Program-made: the position numbers and the translations under genes
Part shown: positions 10,161 to 18,738 of the stretch, piece by piece
Layout of the letters: every line of letters begins with the position of its first letter
Numbering within the stretch: the stretch's first letter is position 1
Origin: Pseudomonadota bacterium
Lineage (GTDB): Bacteria; Pseudomonadota; Gammaproteobacteria; Acidiferrobacterales; UBA6901
Length of the DNA: 64,000 nt
Reading direction: 5' to 3'
Assembly: GCA_021785515.1 (NCBI GenBank)
Contig: JAJYEX010000002.1
Span: 219,328-283,327 of the forward strand
The notes under the pieces: generated by a model
What the model saw: only the letters and a program-made list of their open reading frames with translations
Databases searched by the model: none
What the model was told of the DNA's origin: nothing

Positions 10161-10538
10161 GGAGGCTCCCTGTTTGTGATGGGTGTTGTGGTGAGCTCTG
10201 GTATTAATGATAGCGTATGCCTGCGCCTGCAGGTGCAAGACTTCAAACGACGCACGTGGGGTTATGCTGGGGCGCTCGGCGAGCACATATTAATCAAACC
10301 CCTATGCCATAGGGCATTGGGTGTGCGCGTTCTTGATGGCCACGTTGACCGGGGTGAATTTGCTCAGGCCACCGTCGACTCGGTCGGCGGCTGGCGGGTA
10401 ATGCCCATTTATTGGGTAAAGTATCGGCATAGGTTTTGGATACCAGGCCGCTCCGCCAATGGTACCCTGTGTCGGGTTAGCGATATGATAGTTAAAGTCA
10501 GGAAGTGTAAGTTGTTCTGAGAATTACGAGCACCGGGC
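10161..10538. other. Divergent intergenic region with likely promoters
   Basis: This 378-bp spacer separates the minus-strand membrane gene from the plus-strand HNH-like gene. It holds an AT-rich patch near 10285-10300 and the palindrome annotated separately. A TATGAT element near 10484 could be the -10 box of the HNH-like gene, but no good -35 was found. Confidence 0.4.
10300..10314. promoter_or_regulatory. Perfect 7-1-7 palindrome, possible operator
   Basis: CCCTATG-C-CATAGGG is a perfect inverted repeat with a single central base, beside an AT-rich stretch upstream of the membrane gene at 9312-10160. Its size and position suit a dimeric repressor site. The binding protein is unknown; assignment is by structure only. 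Confidence 0.35.
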
Positions 10539-11060
10539 ATGAATACGAAGGTTCTGGCCTTGCTGACCGTGGCATTCCAGGTTCCAGTGGCGTCCTCGGC
10601 CGGCGGATTGCCTTATCATAGGCTTACACCGGGGGCGATCAATCCGGCGGTCACTCCTGCCACTATCCAGAAGACCATCTGCGTGTCCGGCTACAGCCGT
10701 GCCATACGCCCACCGGAGTCCTACACGGAACACCTCAAAGGGCGGGGTATCCGGGCCTATGGTTACCGGGACAGGCGTTGGCGTGACTACGAGGAGGACC
10801 ATCTTGTGCCGCTCTCGTGGGGAGGGAGCCCGGCAAGTCCGGATAATCTTTGGCCGGAACCCCGCTATGGGTATTGGAACGCCGGGCGCAAAGACCGCCT
10901 GGAGTACGCCGGTTGGCGAATGATCTGTGCCGGGGAGATTCCTTTAGGAGTGGCGCAGCGGGAGATTGCGACCAACTGGGAAGCAATGTACCGGAAGTAT
11001 CATGCCGAGATCCGCAGATACCGTTGGCATGGCGGGCGTGAGCGGCGATCCTGGCGGTAA
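10539..11060 (+). CDS. Secreted HNH-like protein
   Basis: 173 residues. The N-terminus (MNTKVLALLTVAFQVPVASSAG) is a likely signal peptide. A conserved core follows: EEDHLVPLSWGG, then PDNLWPEPR and later NAGRKDRLEY. This DH...L.P..WGG...NLWPEP pattern is the one seen in a family of exported or phage-linked HNH-nuclease-like proteins (DH would be the first metal/base pair, N the middle residue). The usual third His is not obvious, so nuclease activity is uncertain. No immunity gene is evident nearby. Confidence 0.6.
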   Translation: MNTKVLALLTVAFQVPVASSAGGLPYHRLTPGAINPAVTPATIQKTICVSGYSRAIRPPESYTEHLKGRGIRAYGYRDRRWRDYEEDHLVPLSWGGSPASPDNLWPEPRYGYWNAGRKDRLEYAGWRMICAGEIPLGVAQREIATNWEAMYRKYHAEIRRYRWHGGRERRSWR

Positions 11061-11324
11061 AGCCGCCGCCTGGCGGAGGATCTCTAAGAAGCAGCAGACA
11101 CAAGAAAAGCCTGTGCTATGCCCTCGACTCTAAGCAGACGGACCGGAATCTGATACAGGATTATCCGGGCAAACACTCCCAGATCAACTACCATTAGCGC
11201 AAACATACCGATCGCTACCCTGAACGGTGCACAAGGGGCCAGAGAATATCGGTCTGGTTGAGGACGGAAGTTTTCCAGTTGATCGTTCGTTTGGCGGAAT
11301 CCCGCCCGCACCCGAAGTCCGGGA

Positions 11325-12659
11325 TTACGGCTTACCGGATGAGATCTTCGGATGCACTGGCGCGCCCGTCATAATTTCCCGGCCAATCCGGCGCGTGGCC
11401 GTCTCGTTAAGCCCAGCAGCGCCGGCAAACTCGGGCCAGCGCCTGCAGGCACTGCGCACCTCATCGAGCAATGCGTTCGCGCGGGCAGGTTTTATGAAGC
11501 CGGACGCGGCAGCAACAAGGTCTGTATCCGTGATCTCTTCGCGCTTGCCGGCAATGGTCATCTGATGCTGGTCTAGCCAGCGGTTACCCGGGGTGTGGGC
11601 GAACACGAGGTCGTAGGCAGGCGCAAGGCGCCATGTCCCCAGATTGTCCATCAGGAACGAGACATTCTTGGTGTGGTCGTCATGGTTGCGCGCGATCACG
11701 TTGAATACCATGCGCCGAAAGACCTGCTGAAGCGCATCATGGTGTCCGGTCAGAATCTGTGTTAACTGGAACCAGCGTTCGTAGCCGTGCGCGCCGGGTG
11801 TGTTGAAGTCCAAATGATCCAGGGCGCACAGCGTCTGCATATGGAGGCGGCGATTTCCTTCGCGATCGAAGCGGCGGCTCATGAAATGAGCGCGTCCGTG
11901 CTCCTCGAGGAGCGCAGTCTGCGGCGTATCGATCCCGGCAGCGGCGGCCATCAGCGTGTAGGCGCGCTCGATGCGTCCCCAGTCGTGCCCCTCTCCCAGG
12001 ACCGGATCGGCGCCCACCCCGTCGAACTTAAGTATCCAGTGTTCGAACCCGTCTGGAGCATCCTGATGCCCGGAGCGAATCTCCTGGGTCTGCGGATTCC
12101 AGGCAATCACCGCCTTGGCGCGCGCGCCGCCTGCGGAGGTCCCGACGCTCAGGATATCGATCAGCGCCCGTTCGGGCGCCTCGGCAAAATTGCCGCGCAG
12201 CGCCGCCCGGGCGCCCGTGACCAGCGACGACAGCTGAATCGAAAGGGTGGTTTCCGGCAGCCGGCCGGTGGGCAGTGCCGGATGGAACGTCATGGCACCC
12301 ATGGCCCGGTCATGCAGGTAGCAGAGCCGCTCAACCGGACTGAGCGCGTCCGGTGTAAGGCCTTCGCGGGCGAGCCACTGGTTGATGAGCGCGTTGCCGA
12401 AACGGTCGGGCAGGGCATCCGCCAGAAGGCCCGGCAGTCCATGGAAGGTTTCCATGCTGAGTCCGGGGAAGCTGTACACCTGAGAACGTAGCGGCATCTG
12501 CAGTGGTGCCACGGGAAGTCCATCCCGTAGGAACGACGGAGCATACTCGAAAAAGCCCCGTCCTTCGCGCCATAGCACAGCCCCGACGGTGCGCTCCCAC
12601 ATGCGCACCTCCGCTACTTCGATGTGTCCGGGGACTCGGCGACGGGAACCGGGGGGCAT
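11325..12659 (-). CDS. hipA: HipA-family serine/threonine kinase toxin
   Basis: 444 residues. The N-terminal region (VGAVLWREGRGFFEYAPSFL) matches the HipA N-terminal subdomain. Kinase landmarks are present: GGARAKAV (nucleotide loop region), WILKFDG (ATP-binding Lys), ARNHDDHTKNVSFL (catalytic loop, matching the HipA NxDxHxKN pattern) and LAPAYDLVFA (the DFG-like metal-binding Asp). All expected catalytic residues appear intact. HipA kinases phosphorylate translation-related targets (GltX in E. coli) and cause dormancy. It starts 4 bp after the stop of the HTH gene, the usual antitoxin-first order. The first 20 residues are atypical, so a later start is possible. Confidence 0.9.
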   Translation of the reverse strand: MPPGSRRRVPGHIEVAEVRMWERTVGAVLWREGRGFFEYAPSFLRDGLPVAPLQMPLRSQVYSFPGLSMETFHGLPGLLADALPDRFGNALINQWLAREGLTPDALSPVERLCYLHDRAMGAMTFHPALPTGRLPETTLSIQLSSLVTGARAALRGNFAEAPERALIDILSVGTSAGGARAKAVIAWNPQTQEIRSGHQDAPDGFEHWILKFDGVGADPVLGEGHDWGRIERAYTLMAAAAGIDTPQTALLEEHGRAHFMSRRFDREGNRRLHMQTLCALDHLDFNTPGAHGYERWFQLTQILTGHHDALQQVFRRMVFNVIARNHDDHTKNVSFLMDNLGTWRLAPAYDLVFAHTPGNRWLDQHQMTIAGKREEITDTDLVAAASGFIKPARANALLDEVRSACRRWPEFAGAAGLNETATRRIGREIMTGAPVHPKISSGKP

Positions 12660-12663
12660 CGGC

Positions 12664-12972
12664 TCAGTCTCTGGAATGCGATGCCCGCTGCCGTTCGCGC
12701 CCCTTCAGTTTCAGGGTCTCCATGGGGCTTACGCCAGAATCGGGCAGAAAGGTGTCAAGGGCATCCAGCATGGATAGGGCAGACAGGACGCGAACCAGGG
12801 AATCCAGCGTGCCATGGCCGGATTCGAGCGCCTTGATCGTACCTACCGACAATCCGGATCGCCCGGCCAGAATCTTCTGTGTCAGGTTGAGGCGCAAGCG
12901 TGTGCGGCGCAACCGATCACCCAGTTCGCGGGTGATGGCGGCCGGATTCAGAATGGCGGAAATAGTGGTCAT
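12664..12972 (-). CDS. hipB: HipB-like helix-turn-helix antitoxin
   Basis: 102 residues with a Cro/CI-type HTH at about residues 16-75: LRRTRLRLNLTQKILAGRSG, then LSVGTIKALESGHGTLDSLVRVLSAL. It directly precedes the HipA kinase gene by 4 bp, so it is expected to bind the toxin and repress the operon. A palindrome overlaps the region just upstream of its start codon, consistent with autorepression. Confidence 0.85.
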   Translation of the reverse strand: MTTISAILNPAAITRELGDRLRRTRLRLNLTQKILAGRSGLSVGTIKALESGHGTLDSLVRVLSALSMLDALDTFLPDSGVSPMETLKLKGRERQRASHSRD

Positions 12973-12976
12973 AACA

Positions 12977-12991
12977 CCTTATATAATAAGG
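12977..12991. promoter_or_regulatory. Palindrome upstream of the hipBA-like operon, probable operator
   Basis: CCTTAT-ATA-ATAAGG forms a 6-3-6 inverted repeat four bases upstream of the antitoxin start. On the coding strand TATCC begins the site, recalling the TATCC half-site of E. coli HipB operators, but the spacing differs. AT-rich sequence follows upstream, as expected for a promoter. Assignment rests on position and symmetry. Confidence 0.5.
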
Positions 12992-13354
12992 ATACCCTGT
13001 TTCCAGATATGATACAAGGATCATATTTATATCTATTAATTAACTAATAGCGATTTAATACATATTAAACTATATGTTATAAATACACCATCTGGCCGGG
13101 TTGCCTTAAAAGCATCTGGAATCCGCCCTGGCCTTTTGTCGCCGATCCGGCATGCCCGTGCTTGGGCTGTCTTCGCCCGACAACCAATTTTCTGGCGGGG
13201 TAGCGATCTGGAAGCCCGAGGCCCTGATCCAGGTCATCTGATCTCTTGGCTGGAAATGACCTGAACGGCACCTTTGGCCACGACGGAGGACCCGGCCACC
13301 GGTCTGCTGAGCTTGATCCCGGAGCCGGAACCGTCATACCCAGCGGTGTTCAGG
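12992..13354. other. Intergenic region with AT-rich promoter-like part
   Basis: The first 90 bp (to about 13085) are strikingly AT-rich and probably contain the hipBA-like promoter. The rest is GC-rich and shows no gene with a plausible start or recognisable product; an 86-codon minus-strand frame here is unsupported. Confidence 0.4.
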
Positions 13355-13732
13355 CTAAAACCTGAAAGTCTTGACGGCCTCTTCCCAGTGTTGTCCGTCA
13401 AACTGTCTGACTTCGACGTTTTCGATCACATCCCAGTAGTTGTCGAGGCAGCGGACATTGATGCTGTACTGCTCAGGTGCTGCGCGCGGATTGCTGAAGA
13501 GGTGAATCCCGCAGACCTTGCAGAACCAGTGTTTGGCGGTCTTGCTGCCGAACTGGTAGAGGGCGAGAGACTCCTGTCCCGAAAGTAGCCGGAATCGTTT
13601 TGGCGGAACACGGTGATGCAGCGCGCCCTTCTTGGTGCAGACCGAACAGTTGCACTGCGTGGCGGTGCTAAGGTCAGTCTCAATCTCGAACCGAACCTGT
13701 CCGCAGTGGCAGTTCCCGTAATACATCCTCAT
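13355..13732 (-). CDS. GFA/CENP-V family zinc protein
   Basis: 125 residues from the ATG at 13732, preceded by GAGGTG; an ATG six bases later is an alternative. The zinc-binding pattern of the family is complete: GNCHCGQVRFEIE, CNCSVCTKKGAL and WFCKVCGIHLFSNP. The domain was named for glutathione-dependent formaldehyde-activating enzyme (S-hydroxymethylglutathione formation), but many members have no proven activity. It is probably cytosolic. It reads in the same direction as the GGDEF-EAL gene upstream, 118 bp away. Confidence 0.85.
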   Translation of the reverse strand: MRMYYGNCHCGQVRFEIETDLSTATQCNCSVCTKKGALHHRVPPKRFRLLSGQESLALYQFGSKTAKHWFCKVCGIHLFSNPRAAPEQYSINVRCLDNYWDVIENVEVRQFDGQHWEEAVKTFRF

Positions 13733-13850
13733 ATTGCACCTCGACGACAATGAGCCGGTCTGGCAGCTCGGCAATGCGCCGGCTCGTCCAGTGGTGAAAC
13801 GGGTACAGCTCTATTACGGGCGGGTGCCCGAGTATATGCAAAGACGATTA

Positions 13851-16313
13851 TCAGTCTATCTCTTCGGGTCGTCCGAAATAATACCCCTGACCCCAGCTGA
13901 TGCCCGCGTCCTCGGCAAGCCGGGCAGTGGTTTCGTTCTCGATGCCTTCGGCGATGCTGACCAGGCCGAGATCCTGGCTGATACGCTGAATCCCGTTGAC
14001 CATGGCCAGGACACGTGATTCATTGCCAGCACGCTGCACCAGTGCCATCTCGATCTTGAGGAATGATACCGGCAGGTCGGCAAGATAAAGAAACGACGAA
14101 TAACCGCTGCCGAAGTCGTCCACCGCAAGCTTCAGTCCGAAATCCAGCAATGGTTGCAGCACTCGCAAGGCCTGCTGGGGATTTTCCAAAAACTCGCGTT
14201 CCGTGATTTCGATCACCAGAGGCATGTCCGAGATGCCGTGAGTGACGCTGCATAATTGGCACAGTGTTTCCAGGATCCTGTCCACCAGATCGGTGTGGTA
14301 CAGCAGTCCTGTCGAGATGTTCACGAAATAGGGATGCAGCGGTCGGCCTTCTTGCCGGCACGCGTCGTGGTGTGCGATGACCTGGGAAATGATGGCGTGA
14401 TCGATCCGGTGAATCATCCGCAGGGCGGTGGCGGACGCGATGAACTGCCCGGCCGGCATGAAACTTCCGTCCGGCAGCCGCAGACGTGCCAGGGCTTCTT
14501 CCGCAACCACCTGACGTTTGCGCAGATCGACAATGGGCTGAAAGGCCGGCCGTATCCGCTCTTGCGTCAGCGCCTCCTCGATCTGATGGCCGATGAAGAA
14601 GATCCCGGCGGACTCTTCGGCTGCTGTGGCAATTTGGTTGCGGCCGCGGCCCTTGGCCTGGTAGAGGGCGGAATCGATATGGGCCAGCAGGCTTTCGATC
14701 TGCGTGCCGTCACGGGGGTAGCTGGCCAGACCGATGCTGACGGACAGAGGTATGGATCGCCTGTCCGTGTTGGTCGCCAGCGTGGAAATCCGCTCCTGCA
14801 TCCGGTTCGCGATGGGCTTGGCTGCCTCCAGATCCGCGCCCTGCAGCAGCGTCAGAAACTCGTCTCCACCCCATCGTCCCGCCCAGTCGTTTTTTCTCAG
14901 GGTTTCCTGCAGTGCGCGGGCGACGTTGACCAGCACCCAGTCACCGGTTGCATGTCCATACCCATCGTTGATCAGCTTGAGATAGTCGAGGTCGACCAGC
15001 ATCAGACAGTACGGCTGATGGAGTTCTTCGGCCCGCGCATGCTCCGCGGCAAGCATCTCCTGCGCGACACCCCGGTTGAGCAGGCCAGTGAGCGCATCGT
15101 AACGGGCTTGATGGGCGAGTCGTGCCATGGTTTTTTCCTGCATGGCATCTGCAGCACGTTCCCGCAGGAGGACCCAATAATAAAATCCCCCGCTTCCCGC
15201 GAGCATCATCGCGATTAGCAAAAAAAGTAGATGGGTTTCTTGCCACCAGAGTGCGGCGACCGACGTCATCGGGGCAGCCACGAGCGCTGTCATCGGAAAG
15301 TGGCCGAGGCGACGATATGCGCCGATCATCCAGCCCGGCCCGAAGTCCGGATCGTCGTAAAATGTGCCGTTACCCCTCAGCGAATGGCTGCGCACGGCCT
15401 GTTGCAGCGCTCTGTCCAGCGTGTGGTGGTAGAGCGGCGTGGAACCATGTTGTCGTGGCCTTGGCCATAGTTCCTCGAGACCGCCGTCATCGCGCACAAT
15501 GCCGATCACCAGGCCTTTCAGGGGAATGCGGTCGAGCTGCAAACTCCCCCACTGGGCCTCCTGGCGGCGCAGACGTAAGGGTGCAGTGAGCAGGAACTGT
15601 ACCGAACCCGAAGGGGTTCGAACGGCGTAGCGCAGCGGAATCACCCAATGGTTGATCAGCGGGCCATGCGCCGGCCGGGCCACCACCAGACCGCGCTGTT
15701 CCTCGGCCCGATTCAATCCTGGCCACAGATCGGGATTACGATGGAAGTTAGGCAGTAAATGGCCCGGCGGGATGGCGGTGGAGGTGATGATCTGTCCATC
15801 CGGCCGTATCAGATTAACGCTGGCGACGCCGGGATAAATTCGCTGAAAATGTTTCAGCCAGACCCGAGCGCGCAGCGGGTGTTTCCATCCGTGTGTGTGT
15901 CGCAGCTCCATGCCTAACAGGCGCAGCGCGCTGCCGTACTGTCCGAAGGTAGTGTTCAAGGCATTGGCAACCACCTCACTGAGCAAGGAAAACCGCGTAA
16001 GTGTCACACGTTTCGTGACCTGCCAGGCGAACAGTCCGTACCATGTGCCAAATATCAGAAGGACCAGAACGGACAAGACGTAGGACACATGAAGGTGTAT
16101 GCGCGTGTTCTCCGGTTTCAGAAAACCCCTCCACGGGCGTGCCGTTGGTTTGATGTGGTTCGAAGCCGGTTCATCGGTAAGGGCGGATCTTGCTGAGGTC
16201 ACGTTTTCGCTCTCATGATGTCTAGTTTTTATCCCCGATATCGATCTGCAGCAGCTTGAGGCCGCGAGTCGGTCACGTTTGTGGAACCTCATTCTGGGTG
16301 TCCCAAGCGGCAT
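13851..16313 (-). CDS. Membrane-bound GGDEF-EAL protein (c-di-GMP turnover)
   Basis: 820 residues. A transmembrane helix near residues 78-98 (VLSVLVLLIFGTWYGLFAW), a roughly 250-residue periplasmic sensor region, a second helix (LLFLLIAMMLAGSGGFYYWVLL), then GGDEF and EAL domains. The diguanylate cyclase motif GGDEF is intact, with an RKND inhibitory I-site five residues before it. The phosphodiesterase keeps EAL (AEEALARLRLPDG), EITE and DDFGSGYSSF, so either or both activities are possible. The first 60 residues are unlike a normal leader; a GTG at 16202 (GAGAG seven bases upstream) may be the true start. The EAL part closely resembles that of the GGDEF-EAL gene at 27959. Confidence 0.88.
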   Translation of the reverse strand: MPLGTPRMRFHKRDRLAASSCCRSISGIKTRHHESENVTSARSALTDEPASNHIKPTARPWRGFLKPENTRIHLHVSYVLSVLVLLIFGTWYGLFAWQVTKRVTLTRFSLLSEVVANALNTTFGQYGSALRLLGMELRHTHGWKHPLRARVWLKHFQRIYPGVASVNLIRPDGQIITSTAIPPGHLLPNFHRNPDLWPGLNRAEEQRGLVVARPAHGPLINHWVIPLRYAVRTPSGSVQFLLTAPLRLRRQEAQWGSLQLDRIPLKGLVIGIVRDDGGLEELWPRPRQHGSTPLYHHTLDRALQQAVRSHSLRGNGTFYDDPDFGPGWMIGAYRRLGHFPMTALVAAPMTSVAALWWQETHLLFLLIAMMLAGSGGFYYWVLLRERAADAMQEKTMARLAHQARYDALTGLLNRGVAQEMLAAEHARAEELHQPYCLMLVDLDYLKLINDGYGHATGDWVLVNVARALQETLRKNDWAGRWGGDEFLTLLQGADLEAAKPIANRMQERISTLATNTDRRSIPLSVSIGLASYPRDGTQIESLLAHIDSALYQAKGRGRNQIATAAEESAGIFFIGHQIEEALTQERIRPAFQPIVDLRKRQVVAEEALARLRLPDGSFMPAGQFIASATALRMIHRIDHAIISQVIAHHDACRQEGRPLHPYFVNISTGLLYHTDLVDRILETLCQLCSVTHGISDMPLVIEITEREFLENPQQALRVLQPLLDFGLKLAVDDFGSGYSSFLYLADLPVSFLKIEMALVQRAGNESRVLAMVNGIQRISQDLGLVSIAEGIENETTARLAEDAGISWGQGYYFGRPEEID

Positions 16314-16462
16314 TCATGGGTCCGATCTCCCTCCCTATCACAAAGTGGTTCCGGCCCTCCCTGTCCGGCCCCGCCCAGACATCGGTTGGCGGGCCGTCAA
16401 CAGCCGGCTGACGTCCGTCTGTTTGTCAGAAAACGTAGCGATACCCCGGTTCGCAGTGAGGT

Positions 16463-16740
16463 CTATGTCAGACTATCCATAATAGATGGATGAGATTTCA
16501 CGGCTTGTCGCAGTCTCTCCGCTGCAGTGAACGTCTGTGCCGTGTTGGCCTCACGAAAAAGGATGATGAATTCGTCCCCACCCCAGCGGGCGAGATGCAC
16601 ATCCGCCTGTAGTGTCTTGCGCGGGACGTTGAAGATGTGGTGCAAGACAAGATTTCCAGCTGGATGTCTATATTGATAAATAATAGTCGATGACCACTTT
16701 GAAGTTGTCCAGATCGCCGATCGGGATGAAAAAAATGGGT
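16463..16740 (-). pseudogene. Decayed GGDEF domain gene
   Basis: On the minus strand one frame gives IPIGDLDNFKVVIDYY, the D-LD-FK--ND-YGH region of a diguanylate cyclase, then hits a frameshift and stop. A second frame continues with HPAGNLVLHHIF and HLARWGGDEFIILFREAN, including a perfect GGDEF, then ERLRQAV, and stops at 16463 well before a complete domain. No start or sensor region is recognisable upstream. It is a broken third relative of the two intact GGDEF-EAL genes. Confidence 0.7.
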
Positions 16741-17598
16741 CTGATTCCGGTCGACGCAGGTGATTTCCTTCGCTAAACGGGTCCTGGCCGCGTGTCGGCT
16801 AGGCAGAACCGGTCTGACCATCGGGTAAAGCCTGCGTTCGGGGCGTGTCGATATGCATGCTGGAATTTCCCCGTAATTCCATTCCCATGTACTAAGCGCT
16901 GACCCATCCAGACTGGACGGTCCGTTTGTCTGTTCAGGCGGTTTGTGGGGAATCACCTGGGACAATAACCAACGCAAACGCGGAATCCTATTTACGTTTA
17001 CGTGCGTTAACGGGCGGCGATCATCACCGTCTAGGTCACCAGCAACCGGTTGGGCTTAATCGCGACCAACTTCTGTTGGACGGGCGGGGCGAAAGTGCGA
17101 CGTCGAACCGCCGGATGGTGATGTCGTACGGTTTCCCGCCAATGAAATCGCCGCTGGATCTGGATTTTGGTCACCAGATCCGCACACCGGGTGGGACCGG
17201 GTGAAACCGCCCTCCCGGAGATCGACTGGGTCAAGCCGCGCGTCGCAGGCCAGAGCCTGCCTGGTGTGCCCATTCGTGTTATGTGCAGACTGCGGAGAAT
17301 TGAATCGTTGATGGCTGGAGATGACCCGGAACCTGAAGCCCAGGACACCGCAGCCCCCTGGGTTCCTGGTTCGGTTTAGAGATCTGGAGGTGGAACGGAG
17401 CGCCCCAAGGAATGTTCCGGACCCGGTCTTGCTCCCAAGTCCGGCATCAACCGCTGGCGCTACAGGACCGTCCGTACACCGGGTACTCGCACCGCGTGGC
17501 GAGGACTTCTTGTTCGTTCATCGGCCAGAAGGCAGCAGATGGGGCCGTTCGCCGGCGTCGGGAACCTGGTCTGGGGGACCCGGTTCCAATCCGCAGCG
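16741..17598. other. Intergenic region with no supported gene
   Basis: About 0.86 kb between the GGDEF remnant and cyoD. Frames up to 140 codons on the plus strand have no ribosome site or recognisable product and partly shadow cyoD. The left end may hold more of the decayed GGDEF gene. The transcription terminator of the cyo operon should lie near 17500-17598 but no clear hairpin with a T-run was found. Confidence 0.4.
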
Positions 17599-17958
17599 CT
17601 ACATCGGCGATCCGAAACCGTGGGCCATCATGTGGGCGTCAAGAGAGTGGAATATCCAAAGCGACAGCCCGACCAGCAGCACAAAAAGAGGTACTGTCAG
17701 AACCAGGGCAATGGTGTGCCAACGCTGCGTCGGGGACCAGTCCAGATGAAACAGCAGACGCAGCTGGGCGATTACCGCGGCCAGCGCGATAAGCGAGACT
17801 GTGACTTTCTCGGCTATGGGGGGCAGTGTATGCCGGGTAACCAGCATCAGGGACGCCCCCATCATAGCAGTTGCCAGCATAAACCCGGCCATATAGTTGC
17901 CAGCCTTGGCCATCTGTACTTCAGGATGGTCGAGCGGGTTTCTGTGACTGGATGACAT
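17599..17958 (-). CDS. cyoD: Cytochrome bo3 ubiquinol oxidase subunit IV
   Basis: 119 residues with three membrane helices (MAGFMLATAMMGASLMLV, VTVSLIALAAVIAQLRLLFHLD, IALVLTVPLFVLLVGLSLWIF), the size and topology of CyoD. The motif AAVIAQLRLLFHLD corresponds to the conserved VQ--VHL-YFLHM region. CyoD assists assembly and CuB binding in the oxidase. It is last of the four cyo genes, 10 bp after cyoC. No cyoE (haem O synthase) follows here. Confidence 0.85.
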   Translation of the reverse strand: MSSSHRNPLDHPEVQMAKAGNYMAGFMLATAMMGASLMLVTRHTLPPIAEKVTVSLIALAAVIAQLRLLFHLDWSPTQRWHTIALVLTVPLFVLLVGLSLWIFHSLDAHMMAHGFGSPM

Positions 17959-17968
17959 TGTAAGCCTC

Positions 17969-18640
17969 CTACAGATAGATGAAGGTAAAGACGCAGACCC
18001 ATATGACCGCCTGGAACTGCCAGAAGATCTTGAGGTTCAGCAGCCGGTAGATGACTTTGTCAGTGAACCCCTGGCGCAGGATCTGGACGACCATGACGCC
18101 CATCCACAGCAGCCCGAAAATAAGATGGAGGCTGTGTGCCATCACCATCGCAAAGTAGGCCGACAGGAAGGCGCTGCGCTCGGGTGTGATGCCGTGGGTG
18201 ATCAAACCAGAAAATTCACGGAACTCCATACCCAGAAAGACCACGCCGATGGCGAAAGCCACGGCAATGCCGCCGATGAGTCCGGCGCGGTTGCCGTGCT
18301 TGAGGGCAGACATGGACAGACCGACAGCCAAAACACTGGAGAATATCAGCAGCGTTTCCTGGAAGGCGAAGCGCGGATGCATGATGTCTGCGGCAGTCGG
18401 ACCGCCTGCGTAATTGTGGCTGAGCACCGCAAAAGCAGTGAACATGGCGGCGAGAATCATGGCGTCGCTCAACATGTAGAGCCAGAACCCGAAGGTGCGG
18501 GTCGAGATCGTATCGTGCTCGTGATGCGAATCATCCCACAGGGTCGTTGTGCCTGATGACAGCGTGCCGTCGGGGTGATAGCCGCGATCCCACAGTGCAT
18601 CGGAGTCCAGGCCGGCGATCTTGGTTTTTGCTAGAGCCAT
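17969..18640 (-). CDS. cyoC: Cytochrome bo3 ubiquinol oxidase subunit III
   Basis: 223 residues. It shows the haem-copper oxidase subunit III pattern with five helices: FGFWLYMLSDAMILAAMFTAF, ETLLIFSSVLAVGLSMSAL, a third with GIVFLGMEF-like sequence ending in EF, SAYFAMVMAHSLHLIFGLLWMGVMV and a last helix ending WQFQAVIWVCVFTFIYL (compare WHFLDVVWVFIFTVVYL in CyoC). It lies 98 bp after cyoB, with a hairpin in the gap, and 10 bp before cyoD. Confidence 0.92.
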   Translation of the reverse strand: MALAKTKIAGLDSDALWDRGYHPDGTLSSGTTTLWDDSHHEHDTISTRTFGFWLYMLSDAMILAAMFTAFAVLSHNYAGGPTAADIMHPRFAFQETLLIFSSVLAVGLSMSALKHGNRAGLIGGIAVAFAIGVVFLGMEFREFSGLITHGITPERSAFLSAYFAMVMAHSLHLIFGLLWMGVMVVQILRQGFTDKVIYRLLNLKIFWQFQAVIWVCVFTFIYL

Positions 18641-18675
18641 GAGTTGCTACTCCACTGAATTGAAAAGGCATGAGT

Positions 18676-18701
18676 GTCCGGGAACGTTTGCGACCCCGGA
18701 C
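18676..18701 (-). other. Intra-operon hairpin between cyoB and cyoC
   Basis: A perfect 7-bp stem (GTCCGGG / CCCGGAC) with a 12-base loop in the 98-bp cyoB-cyoC gap. It has no T-run, so it may stabilise or help process the upstream cyoAB message more than terminate it. Structure seen; role inferred. Confidence 0.35.
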
Positions 18702-18738
18702 GTTGGTTCCGCCACAAAAAATGCGGTTCCGTTCACTA

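Noticed and set aside
17000-17598. Plus-strand frames of 90-140 codons upstream of cyoD
   Set aside because: No ribosome site, no domain, partly antisense to cyoD.
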